Assembly: GCA_910586175.1 (NCBI GenBank)
Contig: CAJUIJ010000010.1
Location: 3,781 to 28,196, forward strand
Length of the DNA stretch: 24,416 nucleotides
Direction of reading: 5' to 3'
From: an uncultured Muribaculaceae bacterium
GTDB lineage: Bacteria > Bacteroidota > Bacteroidia > Bacteroidales > Muribaculaceae
Of this stretch, positions 1 through 6,481 are shown one piece after another. A program made the translations under genes and the position numbers. Under the pieces are notes generated by a model. The model saw only the letters and a program-made list of their open reading frames with translations. It had not been told where the DNA came from and did no database searches. Position 1 is the stretch's first letter. Each line of letters starts with the position of its first letter.

Positions 1-284
1 CCCCGATACTCATCCAGCTCACGCACTGCAAGCCAAAGCTCAGTCTTCTCGCCAACACACACGCCCGCATACCACCCCGGCAGAGGCGAAGGATAAGCAT
101 GCTCCAGCTTCTCCTTCGATGAAAATATACCCTTGCACACCACCTTCAAGCGAGGCGCATCAAGCCAACCCTCAACCCTCATGTCATGACCGACATTCAC
201 GGATCCGCGCACCGTCGCGTCACCACCTGAACTAACGTCGCCGCTGACGGCCACACTCCCTTCTATGCTCTTGTTTGCGCTCAT
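1..284 (-). CDS. Fibre or head-decoration-like protein, N-terminal part (runs off window)
   Basis: An open frame starts at the ATG at 284-282 and is still open at base 1, giving 94 residues of a longer protein. The start codon overlaps the stop of the upstream gene as ATGA, which suggests translational coupling and supports this start. Residues 5-42 are a run of short repeats rich in S, G, V and D (IEGSVAVSGDV, ATVRGSVNVGHD), of the kind that forms a beta-helix or beta-solenoid. They end in an EGWLDAP segment followed by a module with KGIFSSKEKL, AYPSPLPGWYAGV and LWLAVREL. From my knowledge of the group, such a solenoid plus a 'YP.P..GWYA.V' module is common near the N terminus of Bacteroidales phage fibre and tail proteins. 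The role in attachment or virion decoration is inferred. The C terminus, which would decide the function, is missing. Confidence 0.6.
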   Translation of the reverse strand, partial: MSANKSIEGSVAVSGDVSSGGDATVRGSVNVGHDMRVEGWLDAPRLKVVCKGIFSSKEKLEHAYPSPLPGWYAGVCVGEKTELWLAVRELDEYR

Positions 285-919
285 ATCATCACCTCTTTTG
301 CCTTTTCCTCAAGTTTCATACTCTTGTCATAGTCGCCGAGCGACAACGCCGTCAAGGCTGCCGCATATCGCACCGCCGCCTCCACGCAACGCTCGCTGAT
401 GTCTATACCATCATCTTCATCCACACGCGGCCACGGCATGTACAACCCCTGCGTCACATACGCATCCTCGCTGCGGCTCGAATAGAACTCCAGCACCTGT
501 CCCTCCGGGCGTACCGCCACCGCACACACCGGCTTCTGAGGATTGCCCCGAAGCCCGGCCACACGTTGCCGCTGCAGTGAATATTGCGGATCTTTCACAT
601 CGATAGCCGTGTATACAGGCCACTCCCAATCGCTCATCGAGAATACCACGAGCCGCATGAAGTCATCCGGAAGAAGAATCCACCCTGCTCCTCGCTCGCC
701 CCAATACACCCTGTCATTACCCAATGTGTGCCCTGTCTCCAGCAGATGCACGGGCGCGAGCCTATGCACAACCCCCACCGCTTCCGCCACCTTCGACCGC
801 GCAAGCTCCCTAAGCGTCAGGGTATCGGTTTCCTCTTCTCCAAGAAGCCCCTGCTCCCTGAAGTTGTGGTCAAGCCAAACAAGTGCCCTGCGGACTATCT
901 CATCTACATGGCAAACCAT
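281..919 (-). CDS. Head-tail connector or head-completion-like protein (hypothetical)
   Basis: This is a 212-residue protein starting at the ATG at 919, four bases after the stop of the gene before it; its own stop overlaps the next start as ATGA. The N-terminal part (residues 1-60) is charged and helical. The middle has a GAGWILLPDDFMRLVVFSMSDW segment and conserved-looking aromatic positions, and the C-terminal 40 residues form a helix ending in KLEEKAKEVMI. The LPDDFxRL pattern, the length and the place two genes after the capsid gene resemble small adaptor proteins that sit on the portal in podovirus-like heads. I recognise the context rather than a named family, so the connector role is inference. 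There is no signal peptide or membrane segment, as expected for a protein assembled into virions in the cytoplasm. Confidence 0.75.
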   Translation of the reverse strand: MVCHVDEIVRRALVWLDHNFREQGLLGEEETDTLTLRELARSKVAEAVGVVHRLAPVHLLETGHTLGNDRVYWGERGAGWILLPDDFMRLVVFSMSDWEWPVYTAIDVKDPQYSLQRQRVAGLRGNPQKPVCAVAVRPEGQVLEFYSSRSEDAYVTQGLYMPWPRVDEDDGIDISERCVEAAVRYAAALTALSLGDYDKSMKLEEKAKEVMI

Positions 920-923
920 CCGT

Positions 924-1397
924 TCATTTCTTTATCACGAGCCGTACTCCATGCTGCAATGCAGCCTCCTGCGCCATTGCCTTGCTGTGAACTTTCGCAC
1001 CGCCGAGTCCGAAGTTCTCCTTAAGGTAATCGAGCGCATCCTGAAAGCTTCCCACCTCCACTGTAGTGAGTGCCTCATCATTTAGCTGCTCACCTTTTTC
1101 TTCCGCAGGCCTTTCGTCAACCACATTGCCGGCTTTACCTTTGGACGGAACCTTCACCGCTCTCTTCTTATCTTCGACAGGAACGCTCTTTAACAAGCGG
1201 ATGCGCCCGCTCTTGAAGCTGCGATGCTGTTCCAACGCATACTGAACCACCCTGTTAGTCGTCGTGAAACGAGCCGGCTGCACGCCCTGCTGCGTTATGC
1301 TTCCTTGCGTAAAAGACACGTTCATCTGCCTGCCTCCTATATCAAGCCCTACCTCATATTCGATAAAGCCATAAACTCCATATGTCTTCTTCTCCAT
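924..1397 (-). CDS. Hypothetical protein following the capsid gene
   Basis: This gene encodes 157 residues, starting at the ATG at 1397 behind an A/T-rich leader (TTTATAGGAAC) typical of Bacteroidetes, which rely little on Shine-Dalgarno pairing. The N-terminal 60 residues look folded (YGVYGFIEYEVGLDIGG, then VSFTQGSITQQGVQPARFTT). Residues about 72-105 are a charged K/E/P-rich linker, and residues 112-157 form a small C-terminal domain (VGSFQDALDYLKENFG, ending AALQHGVRLVIKK). The two-part shape, with a beta-rich start and a short helix-strand end, is one I associate with small proteins next to the major capsid gene in Bacteroidales phages, but I cannot name a function. A minor head or decoration protein is a reasonable guess from position. 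A long hairpin separates it from the capsid gene and may set its expression relative to the capsid. Confidence 0.75.
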   Translation of the reverse strand: MEKKTYGVYGFIEYEVGLDIGGRQMNVSFTQGSITQQGVQPARFTTTNRVVQYALEQHRSFKSGRIRLLKSVPVEDKKRAVKVPSKGKAGNVVDERPAEEKGEQLNDEALTTVEVGSFQDALDYLKENFGLGGAKVHSKAMAQEAALQHGVRLVIKK

Positions 1398-1420
1398 GTT
1401 CCTATAAAGTTGTCAATCAG

Positions 1421-1462
1421 GTCAGAGTCATGAGTCAATACTACATGACCCATAACTCTGAC
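1421..1462 (-). promoter_or_regulatory. Long imperfect hairpin between capsid gene and next gene
   Basis: Bases 1421-1437 pair with 1446-1462 with two mismatches (1429/1454 and 1433/1450) around an 8-base loop; the outer 8 pairs (GTCAGAGT with ACTCTGAC) are perfect. On the minus strand it begins 11 bases after the capsid stop codon. No T-run follows, so it does not look like a standard intrinsic terminator. It could slow 3'-to-5' decay of the capsid message, be an RNase processing point, or cause partial termination. Confidence 0.55.
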
Positions 1463-1473
1463 TTAATACTTAC

Positions 1474-2982
1474 TTAGCCGTTATATTTACTCCATTTCCC
1501 CTCTGAATACTGCCAGAGTTCACCGCGCTGGGCCTTCTCGTCTATGCCGGCACAATCGTTACCGAGGAAGTATACTGCACCCTCTTCAGGAGCTTCCGGA
1601 GCCTCCTCCTTATCCCAAAGCAGGAAGTTGATTGTATCCTCGCCTCCCACGTTGGCATCCGATTCTCCGTTCACAAACACGTGGCAACTTCCCTTGAGGG
1701 CAAGTGCATCCCACACTATCAGGCTCTCCCTGTTGGCCTCGTGGCCCTCTATGCGCTCCTTCTCGGAGTGTTCCGTGGTTCGCTGATAATGCACGAGCCT
1801 GCCCTCGCCGATGATGGCCGCCGAGTTCTCGAAGCCGAGCTTATCCAACGTCGGCTCCCACTTGAACTGGAAGTCACCGAACACGGTGTGGATCTGCGTA
1901 ACGCTCCAACCTATAGAGTTGGTCTTGACCTCTATCTTGACCTCAGGATGGTCAGAGAAGTCGATGCACTGTATGTTTTCCAGGAAGCCCTTGCCGCAAA
2001 GGCAGATTGCACTCTGGGGCACATCCACTCCGGTGAAGAACATCTTGGCAAGCGACACGAACTGCCTGTAAGTCCACGCACCGCTGCGCTCCAGCACACG
2101 CTTGAACTGATACAGTATGCCTTTCGTGGTAAGCACTTTCTGAAGTCCGGTATCCTCGTCCTGAACGGTAAGTTCACCTTGTACTGATGCCCAAAGCGTG
2201 CGGTTGCCGGCTCGCTTGAATTTGCGCAGGTCACGCTCCGCGAGCAAGGCGTTGGTGAACGGCACGCGCTTGCGCTGGCTCTCGAAGTAGTCCGACACCA
2301 CGCGGTTCATGCCGCGCTTCTGCAAGAATATCATTTCCGGCACCGGGGTTGTGCTGTCCGGCTCCACCTTGCGCTGTGTCTCGTGCAAGGCATTGCCCAG
2401 TATGTCTATCACCGATCCCGCAGGTATTTCCGGTATCGTACATTCTGCATCTGTCTCCTGCGCCTTAGGTCCGTTCATTGCTGTCACAATCGGGTTGCCG
2501 GTCGATTTGTCGCGGCCTATCACGTAGAGCATCAGGTTTACGCCCGGAGTCACGTTCTGACCCGTGCGATCATAACCGTCCACCCCTCGAACGCTCAGCG
2601 TGCCGCATACCTGGCACAGCTTCTTATCACCGGCCGATACAGGGAGAATGAACTGCGTGTTGTCTGACGAGGCGGTAACCGCGCTCGCAACCTCAACCAT
2701 AGTCTTCTCCTCATCTATCTGGAAGTGCTGCACTTTGGGCGACTGCACAGATACCCTCTTGGCCGCAAGCATAAGCTGCATCAAGGGGGTGTCGTCGCTC
2801 TCAAACTCGAATAGCTGCTTGTCTACCTCTACCTCAAAGAGGTTGCCGGCACCGACACCTCCATTGGGTGCCGAAAGTCCATCGACGGTAGTAGCCTGCC
2901 CATAATGCTGGGTCTCCAATCCTGCGCTCCCCGCACCGGCCACCGGCTGCTCGGCAGCCAAATTTACTGTCTCTTCTGCCAT
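1474..2982 (-). CDS. Major capsid protein (HK97-fold, SU10/podovirus-like)
   Basis: This 502-residue protein follows the scaffold-like gene and precedes small head genes, the usual place for the major capsid protein. The first 45 residues are a flexible A/G-rich arm. Residues about 50-75 (VDKQLFEFESDDTPLMQLM) resemble the start of the HK97-type core in capsids that assemble on a separate scaffold. The central part has a long helix region (MNRVVSDYFESQRKRVPF) and a later beta-rich part with NSIGWSVTQIHTVFGDF and a GEGRLVHYQRTTEH stretch. The length is larger than the roughly 300-400 residues of simple HK97-fold capsids. Residues about 459-502 form an extra tail after a DKEEAPEAPEEG linker, ending in WQYSEGKWSKYNG; this may be a surface-exposed module. 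The SU10-like assignment is from overall pattern, not from a search. The leader before the ATG is a 7-base A/T repeat that may help give high translation. Confidence 0.8.
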   Translation of the reverse strand: MAEETVNLAAEQPVAGAGSAGLETQHYGQATTVDGLSAPNGGVGAGNLFEVEVDKQLFEFESDDTPLMQLMLAAKRVSVQSPKVQHFQIDEEKTMVEVASAVTASSDNTQFILPVSAGDKKLCQVCGTLSVRGVDGYDRTGQNVTPGVNLMLYVIGRDKSTGNPIVTAMNGPKAQETDAECTIPEIPAGSVIDILGNALHETQRKVEPDSTTPVPEMIFLQKRGMNRVVSDYFESQRKRVPFTNALLAERDLRKFKRAGNRTLWASVQGELTVQDEDTGLQKVLTTKGILYQFKRVLERSGAWTYRQFVSLAKMFFTGVDVPQSAICLCGKGFLENIQCIDFSDHPEVKIEVKTNSIGWSVTQIHTVFGDFQFKWEPTLDKLGFENSAAIIGEGRLVHYQRTTEHSEKERIEGHEANRESLIVWDALALKGSCHVFVNGESDANVGGEDTINFLLWDKEEAPEAPEEGAVYFLGNDCAGIDEKAQRGELWQYSEGKWSKYNG

Positions 2983-2985
2983 CTC

Positions 2986-3020
2986 AATTATTAATTATTA
3001 ATTATTAATTATTAGTTATT
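2986..3020. repeat. 7-base tandem repeat in leader of capsid gene
   Basis: The unit AATTATT is present four times exactly (2986-3013), followed by one variant copy AGTTATT (3014-3020). It fills the space between the scaffold stop codon (3018-3016) and the capsid ATG at 2982. On the minus strand it gives an unstructured A/U-only leader ending in TTGAG before ATG, which suits strong initiation in Bacteroidetes. Copy number could vary by slippage. Confidence 0.85.
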
Positions 3021-3765
3021 TAGCCGCTCTCGCCTCGTCGAAGATGCTCATCCCGCGATGATAATCCTCTGTCGCGTTGTTAGCACCCCTGAGCTGAGGC
3101 AAACCATCCCCGGCCTTCGGCTTGCGGAGCTGCGCTTCCATCTTGCTGTTGCGACCGGCTATCTCCCCTTGCGTCCTGCTCTCGGCCACATCAGTGTCAT
3201 GCTTGATAGCTTTCATCGCCATATCGAATGTCTCCGGCTTGATGATGCCGAGCACCGCATCGTTCGTTATGTCGCGTATCCAGTCTGCGGCTTCATCCAC
3301 CTCTTCATCACTAAGCCCATATTCTTTCTGCTTACCCTCAAGCATCTTCAAGGTGGCTTCCATATTCTTTTCCCATGTCGCCTCAAGCTCCTTGTTGCGC
3401 GCTATCCGCTCCACATACTCCTTGTTGCTCGCTGCAAACTCTTCAACCCTTTCCGGATCCTCGAGCATCTCTTTCACTCCATCTATGCCGATACGGTTAA
3501 TCAGCGACACCCACGGATCTTTACCCGTTGCCATGTCGGTGATGAACTCAGCACTCCGGGGGTCGCGGGTGAACATGTCCGTAAGCTTACCCTCGCGCTC
3601 CTTGTATTTCTCAAGCTCTCCGCTCTTTTGGTCATATTCATCATAATCGTCATAAATCTGACCGAATATCGCCTCGTCATCCCCATATTCCTTATCGGGA
3701 TACTTGCTCTTCAACCTGGCAGCCATCTGGTCTCGTTTACTCTTAGGTGTCTCTATGTCAGCCAT
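3016..3765 (-). CDS. Scaffold-like protein, alpha-helical
   Basis: I place the start at the ATG at 3765 (MADIETPKSKRDQ), giving 249 residues. The frame stays open to 3951, but the extra 62 residues would overlap the divergent plus-strand gene and the promoter region and are Cys/Arg-rich, unlike the rest. The protein is highly charged and almost all helical, with acidic runs (DDYDEYDQ), long K/E helices (YVERIARNKELEATWEKNMEATLKML) and a Lys/Arg-bearing C-terminal region (AQLRKPKAGDGLPQLRG, then FDEARAAK) that could bind capsid subunits. Its position directly before the major capsid gene and between it and the portal in functional order is standard for head scaffolding proteins. No protease motif is visible. 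The function is inferred from composition and location. Confidence 0.7.
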   Translation of the reverse strand: MADIETPKSKRDQMAARLKSKYPDKEYGDDEAIFGQIYDDYDEYDQKSGELEKYKEREGKLTDMFTRDPRSAEFITDMATGKDPWVSLINRIGIDGVKEMLEDPERVEEFAASNKEYVERIARNKELEATWEKNMEATLKMLEGKQKEYGLSDEEVDEAADWIRDITNDAVLGIIKPETFDMAMKAIKHDTDVAESRTQGEIAGRNSKMEAQLRKPKAGDGLPQLRGANNATEDYHRGMSIFDEARAAK

Positions 3766-3796
3766 ATATATTATGTTGTTTATGGGTTTTGCTTTT

Positions 3797-3811
3797 CCTC
3801 TTACAAAAATA
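3797..3811 (-). promoter_or_regulatory. Candidate promoter for the scaffold-capsid operon (-7 box)
   Basis: On the minus strand, bases 3811-3804 read TATTTTTG, a perfect match to the Bacteroidetes -7 box TAnnTTTG. Transcription would begin near 3797, about 32 bases before the ATG at 3765. No good TTTG -33 box is present at 19-21 bases, so the match is partial. A promoter is needed here because upstream minus-strand transcription appears to stop at 6415-6446. Confidence 0.4.
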
Positions 3812-3834
3812 TCCTTAATACTCCGCTTCTCACC

Positions 3835-3865
3835 TTTATCTTTTGGCTCGCCTAAACTATCTTTA
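3835..3865 (+). promoter_or_regulatory. Candidate promoter for the packaging genes
   Basis: TTTA (3835-3838), a 19-base spacer and TATCTTTA (3858-3865) match TTTG-N19-21-TAnnTTTG with one mismatch in each box. Start of transcription near 3872 would leave a leader of about 16 bases before the ATG at 3888. Confidence 0.35.
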
Positions 3866-3887
3866 CATATAATTAAAGTCCCTCTCC

Positions 3888-4328
3888 ATGAAACATTTCG
3901 GTTGCACCCTATCTTTCTCCGACATGCGCGACAACGCTTTGCTTGCCGCATACCGCAAGCTCACACACCAGTGCCGCTTTATCCTCAATTTCGAAATCGC
4001 CGAGGCTATCGTCAATTCTCCGGCCCCGAGGTTCTGGGTCTCCGAGGAAAGAGCCACGGCTGTCATATCCCTGCTGCTGCGAGGCAAGCCGGCACTCGCC
4101 CGCATGAGACCGACCAAGAGGGAGATGTTCTCCGAAATCTTACGCCGCGTGCGCATTGCCAGAACCAATAGCCCCGGCAAACCTCTCTCATACATCGTCA
4201 ACGATATTATACATTCCCCGGCACCCAAGTTCTACATGGCACCCAGCTCCGCTCTCGACCGTATTTTCAAATTGCGCAAAGCCAACAGGAATGAAAGACT
4301 ACAACGACATCCGACAAATCCTCGATGA
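3888..4328 (+). CDS. Hypothetical protein with internal duplication, possible small terminase role
   Basis: This encodes 146 residues on the plus strand, directly before the large terminase, whose start lies inside its last 38 bases. The protein contains two related halves of about 60 residues. Residues 37-64 (IAEAIVNSPAPRFWVS, then ERATAVISLLL) match residues 103-129 (IVNDIIHSPAPKFYMA, then SSALDRIFKL). Each SPAP(R/K)F block is preceded by helices with similar spacing (MRDNALLAAYRKL and KREMFSEILRRV). The protein is basic overall and has an Arg/Lys-rich tail. I do not recognise a named family. The place is where a small terminase or other DNA-recognition partner usually lies, and the basic, helical, duplicated design fits DNA binding, but that is inference. 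A non-packaging regulatory protein is an alternative. Confidence 0.7.
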   Translation: MKHFGCTLSFSDMRDNALLAAYRKLTHQCRFILNFEIAEAIVNSPAPRFWVSEERATAVISLLLRGKPALARMRPTKREMFSEILRRVRIARTNSPGKPLSYIVNDIIHSPAPKFYMAPSSALDRIFKLRKANRNERLQRHPTNPR

Positions 4329-6450
4329 AAACCGATACCGCAATGAAGCGATGTTCAGCACTTTCAACCCCATCACGGGAGAAGGGTCAATAGGCGAGCG
4401 TGTACGTATCGAGATTCCTGATTTCCCTTTCCGGATTCAGTGGATTCCCAAGACTCTCAGCAAAAACAAGTTCATCCGCACACTCATCCGCCATAAGGGT
4501 ATCGACGGTTTACTGAGAAATGTCATGAATGTTGAACCCTCCCACGATAACAGGCGCAGGGTAATCGACCGTTACATCCGTCTCCGTTCTCTCCACGATT
4601 TCCCTTTTTGGGCCGCAAGCTTTGTATATATTCAAAATAAGGAGGGAGGAGAGAATGTCCTCTTCCGGCTGACTTACCCCCAGCGCAAGTTTGTGGAACG
4701 TCTCGAGTCCTTCCGGCTTGCCGGCAAACCGATCCGTCTCGTGCTCCTGAAGGCCAGACAATGGGGAGGCTCCACAACTTCCCAACTCTACATGGCATGG
4801 CTACAGCTCGTACACCGCAAGGGTCTTAATTCCCTCATAGCCACGCATGTGCTCAAAGCCACAGCAAACATCAAGCAGATGTTCCGCCGTATGATAGACG
4901 CGTACCCCACTGATTTGCTCCACGAACCGGGTGAAAATTACAATCCCAAGGAACCAAAGCTCGTTTGGGTGGGCGGCTCCGACAATACCCAGGAGGTGCC
5001 ACCCCGCAATTTCTCGATATCCATTGGCTCAGCACAGGCTCCCGACTCAATACGTTCGGCCAACTATTCACTCGTTCACCTTTCCGAAGTGGGATTGTGG
5101 AAGGAAACCGACGGCAAGTGTCCCGAAGACCTGGTCCGCTCTGCATGCTCAGGTGTCCTTTTCCGTCCTTACACTATGGTCGTCTATGAATCCACTGCAA
5201 ACGGTGTCGGTAATTTTTTCCATACCGAATACAAGGCAGCGGCAAACCCCAACATCAAGTCACAGTTCGAGGCTATGTTCGTGCCTTGGTTCGATATCGA
5301 ACTTTACCGACTCCCTTTCGCATCCGACAATGACCTCCATGACTTCGCCACATTTCTCTTCCGCAACCGCAACAACGCAGATGCCCCCTCCAACCGCGAG
5401 GAGCCGGGCCGTTATCTCTGGTGGCTCTGGCAAAAGGGTGCTTCCCTTGAAGGTATCCACTGGTATATGGAGGAGCGGGCCAAGTTCAACGACCACGGGG
5501 CTATGGCCTCCGAATACCCATCAGATGATATAGAGGCTTTCGTAAACTCCGGTGCCGACGTATTCGACATGTACGCCGTCGAGAAGTTCCGGCCATCATG
5601 CCGCCCACCCCGTTTTGTCGGCGACATCTACGGACGTGCCCGCGACGGAAAGGATTCACTGAGGGATCTCCGTTTCTCCCAAGACTCACAAGGTTGCCTA
5701 TGGGTGTGGAGCCTGCCCGACTCCTGCACTGCCCGAGGCCAATCTTCATCCTTTTATTCCATTGATGCCACCATTCCATCAGACCAGGAACTCATCACCG
5801 ACCGCTACCTGACTGTCGTCGACATAGGTGGCCGCTCCGACAAGGCCGACTGGTCTGTGATCGCAGTCTTCGACAGGCTCCCTATGATTGACGGAGACAA
5901 GCCTGCCGTCGTGGCCCAATGGTACGGACACATCGACATGGACCTGCTCGCATGGAAAGCCGCCCAAATCGCCGCGTTCTACGACAATTCACTGCTTGTC
6001 ATCGAGTCCAACACCCTCGAGACTCACGACCGTGACCGCAATGTCGACGGCAACCAGGCTACGGCAATCCTCTCGCAAATCAAGGATGTCTACGACAACC
6101 TTTATGCACGCAGGCAATCGGAAGAGGCTATACGCCAAGGCCTGCCGGCAAGATATGGCTTCCACACAAACGTCGCCACAAAAGGCATGGTCATCTCCAC
6201 ACTCGTCAAGGTGATTCGCGAATGCCTGTATGTGGAGCGCGATGAGCGTTGCCTTAACGAATACCTTGACTACGAGCGCAAGCAAAACGGTGCCTTCGGT
6301 GCAAAGCCCGGAGCCCATGACGACCTGCTCATGACCCGCGCAATTGGACTTCATATCTGCTTCTATGAAATGGATCCTCCAAGAATCATCAGCCGCACCA
6401 ATACCAGGTCGCACAAAAAAGACGGCCCCATATCCGAAGCCGTCTTCTAA
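4291..6450 (+). CDS. terL: Terminase large subunit (ATPase and nuclease)
   Basis: I choose the ATG at 4291 (MKDYNDIRQ), giving 719 residues; the frame is open from 4156, but those 45 residues would lie fully inside the preceding gene and are Ser/Pro-rich. This is the motor that drives DNA into the prohead through the portal and cuts it. Residues 154-162 (KARQWGGST) form the Walker A-type loop. Residues 259-266 (YSLVHLSE) form the Walker B strand with catalytic E266. ESTANG (300-305) is the coupling motif. The C-terminal RNase H-like nuclease shows D511 (VVDIGG), E572 (VIESNT) and D677/D678 (GAHDDLL), the usual three acidic positions. Length is at the long end for the family because of about 145 residues before the ATPase core. 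It is convergent with the portal gene, 31 bases apart, and its last codons contain a terminator for the opposite strand. Confidence 0.93.
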   Translation: MKDYNDIRQILDENRYRNEAMFSTFNPITGEGSIGERVRIEIPDFPFRIQWIPKTLSKNKFIRTLIRHKGIDGLLRNVMNVEPSHDNRRRVIDRYIRLRSLHDFPFWAASFVYIQNKEGGENVLFRLTYPQRKFVERLESFRLAGKPIRLVLLKARQWGGSTTSQLYMAWLQLVHRKGLNSLIATHVLKATANIKQMFRRMIDAYPTDLLHEPGENYNPKEPKLVWVGGSDNTQEVPPRNFSISIGSAQAPDSIRSANYSLVHLSEVGLWKETDGKCPEDLVRSACSGVLFRPYTMVVYESTANGVGNFFHTEYKAAANPNIKSQFEAMFVPWFDIELYRLPFASDNDLHDFATFLFRNRNNADAPSNREEPGRYLWWLWQKGASLEGIHWYMEERAKFNDHGAMASEYPSDDIEAFVNSGADVFDMYAVEKFRPSCRPPRFVGDIYGRARDGKDSLRDLRFSQDSQGCLWVWSLPDSCTARGQSSSFYSIDATIPSDQELITDRYLTVVDIGGRSDKADWSVIAVFDRLPMIDGDKPAVVAQWYGHIDMDLLAWKAAQIAAFYDNSLLVIESNTLETHDRDRNVDGNQATAILSQIKDVYDNLYARRQSEEAIRQGLPARYGFHTNVATKGMVISTLVKVIRECLYVERDERCLNEYLDYERKQNGAFGAKPGAHDDLLMTRAIGLHICFYEMDPPRIISRTNTRSHKKDGPISEAVF
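6415..6446 (-). terminator. Intrinsic terminator of the portal transcript, inside the terL 3' end
   Basis: On the minus strand the sequence reads AAGACGGC, a 12-base loop, GCCGTCTT and then a T-run (complement of the A-run at 6415-6420). The 8-pair stem is 6419-6426 with 6439-6446 and partly overlaps the T/A run. It lies 36-67 bases past the portal stop codon. The same bases encode the last residues of terminase (about KKDGPISEAV). On the plus strand the stem is followed by TTCTAA only, so it should act mainly on the minus strand. Confidence 0.7.
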
Positions 6451-6481
6451 ATCCCAATCCAAGTTTTTGTCCTGTGAAAGC

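Noticed and set aside
3766..3951. N-terminal extension of the scaffold gene to 3951
   Set aside because: It would cover the divergent promoter region and the start of the plus-strand gene, and the extra residues are Cys/Arg-rich and unlike the acidic helical protein that follows.
4156..4290. N-terminal extension of terminase to 4156
   Set aside because: The extra 45 residues are a Ser/Pro-rich reading of the preceding gene in another frame; the ATG at 4291 has an AGGA just before it and gives a charged start.
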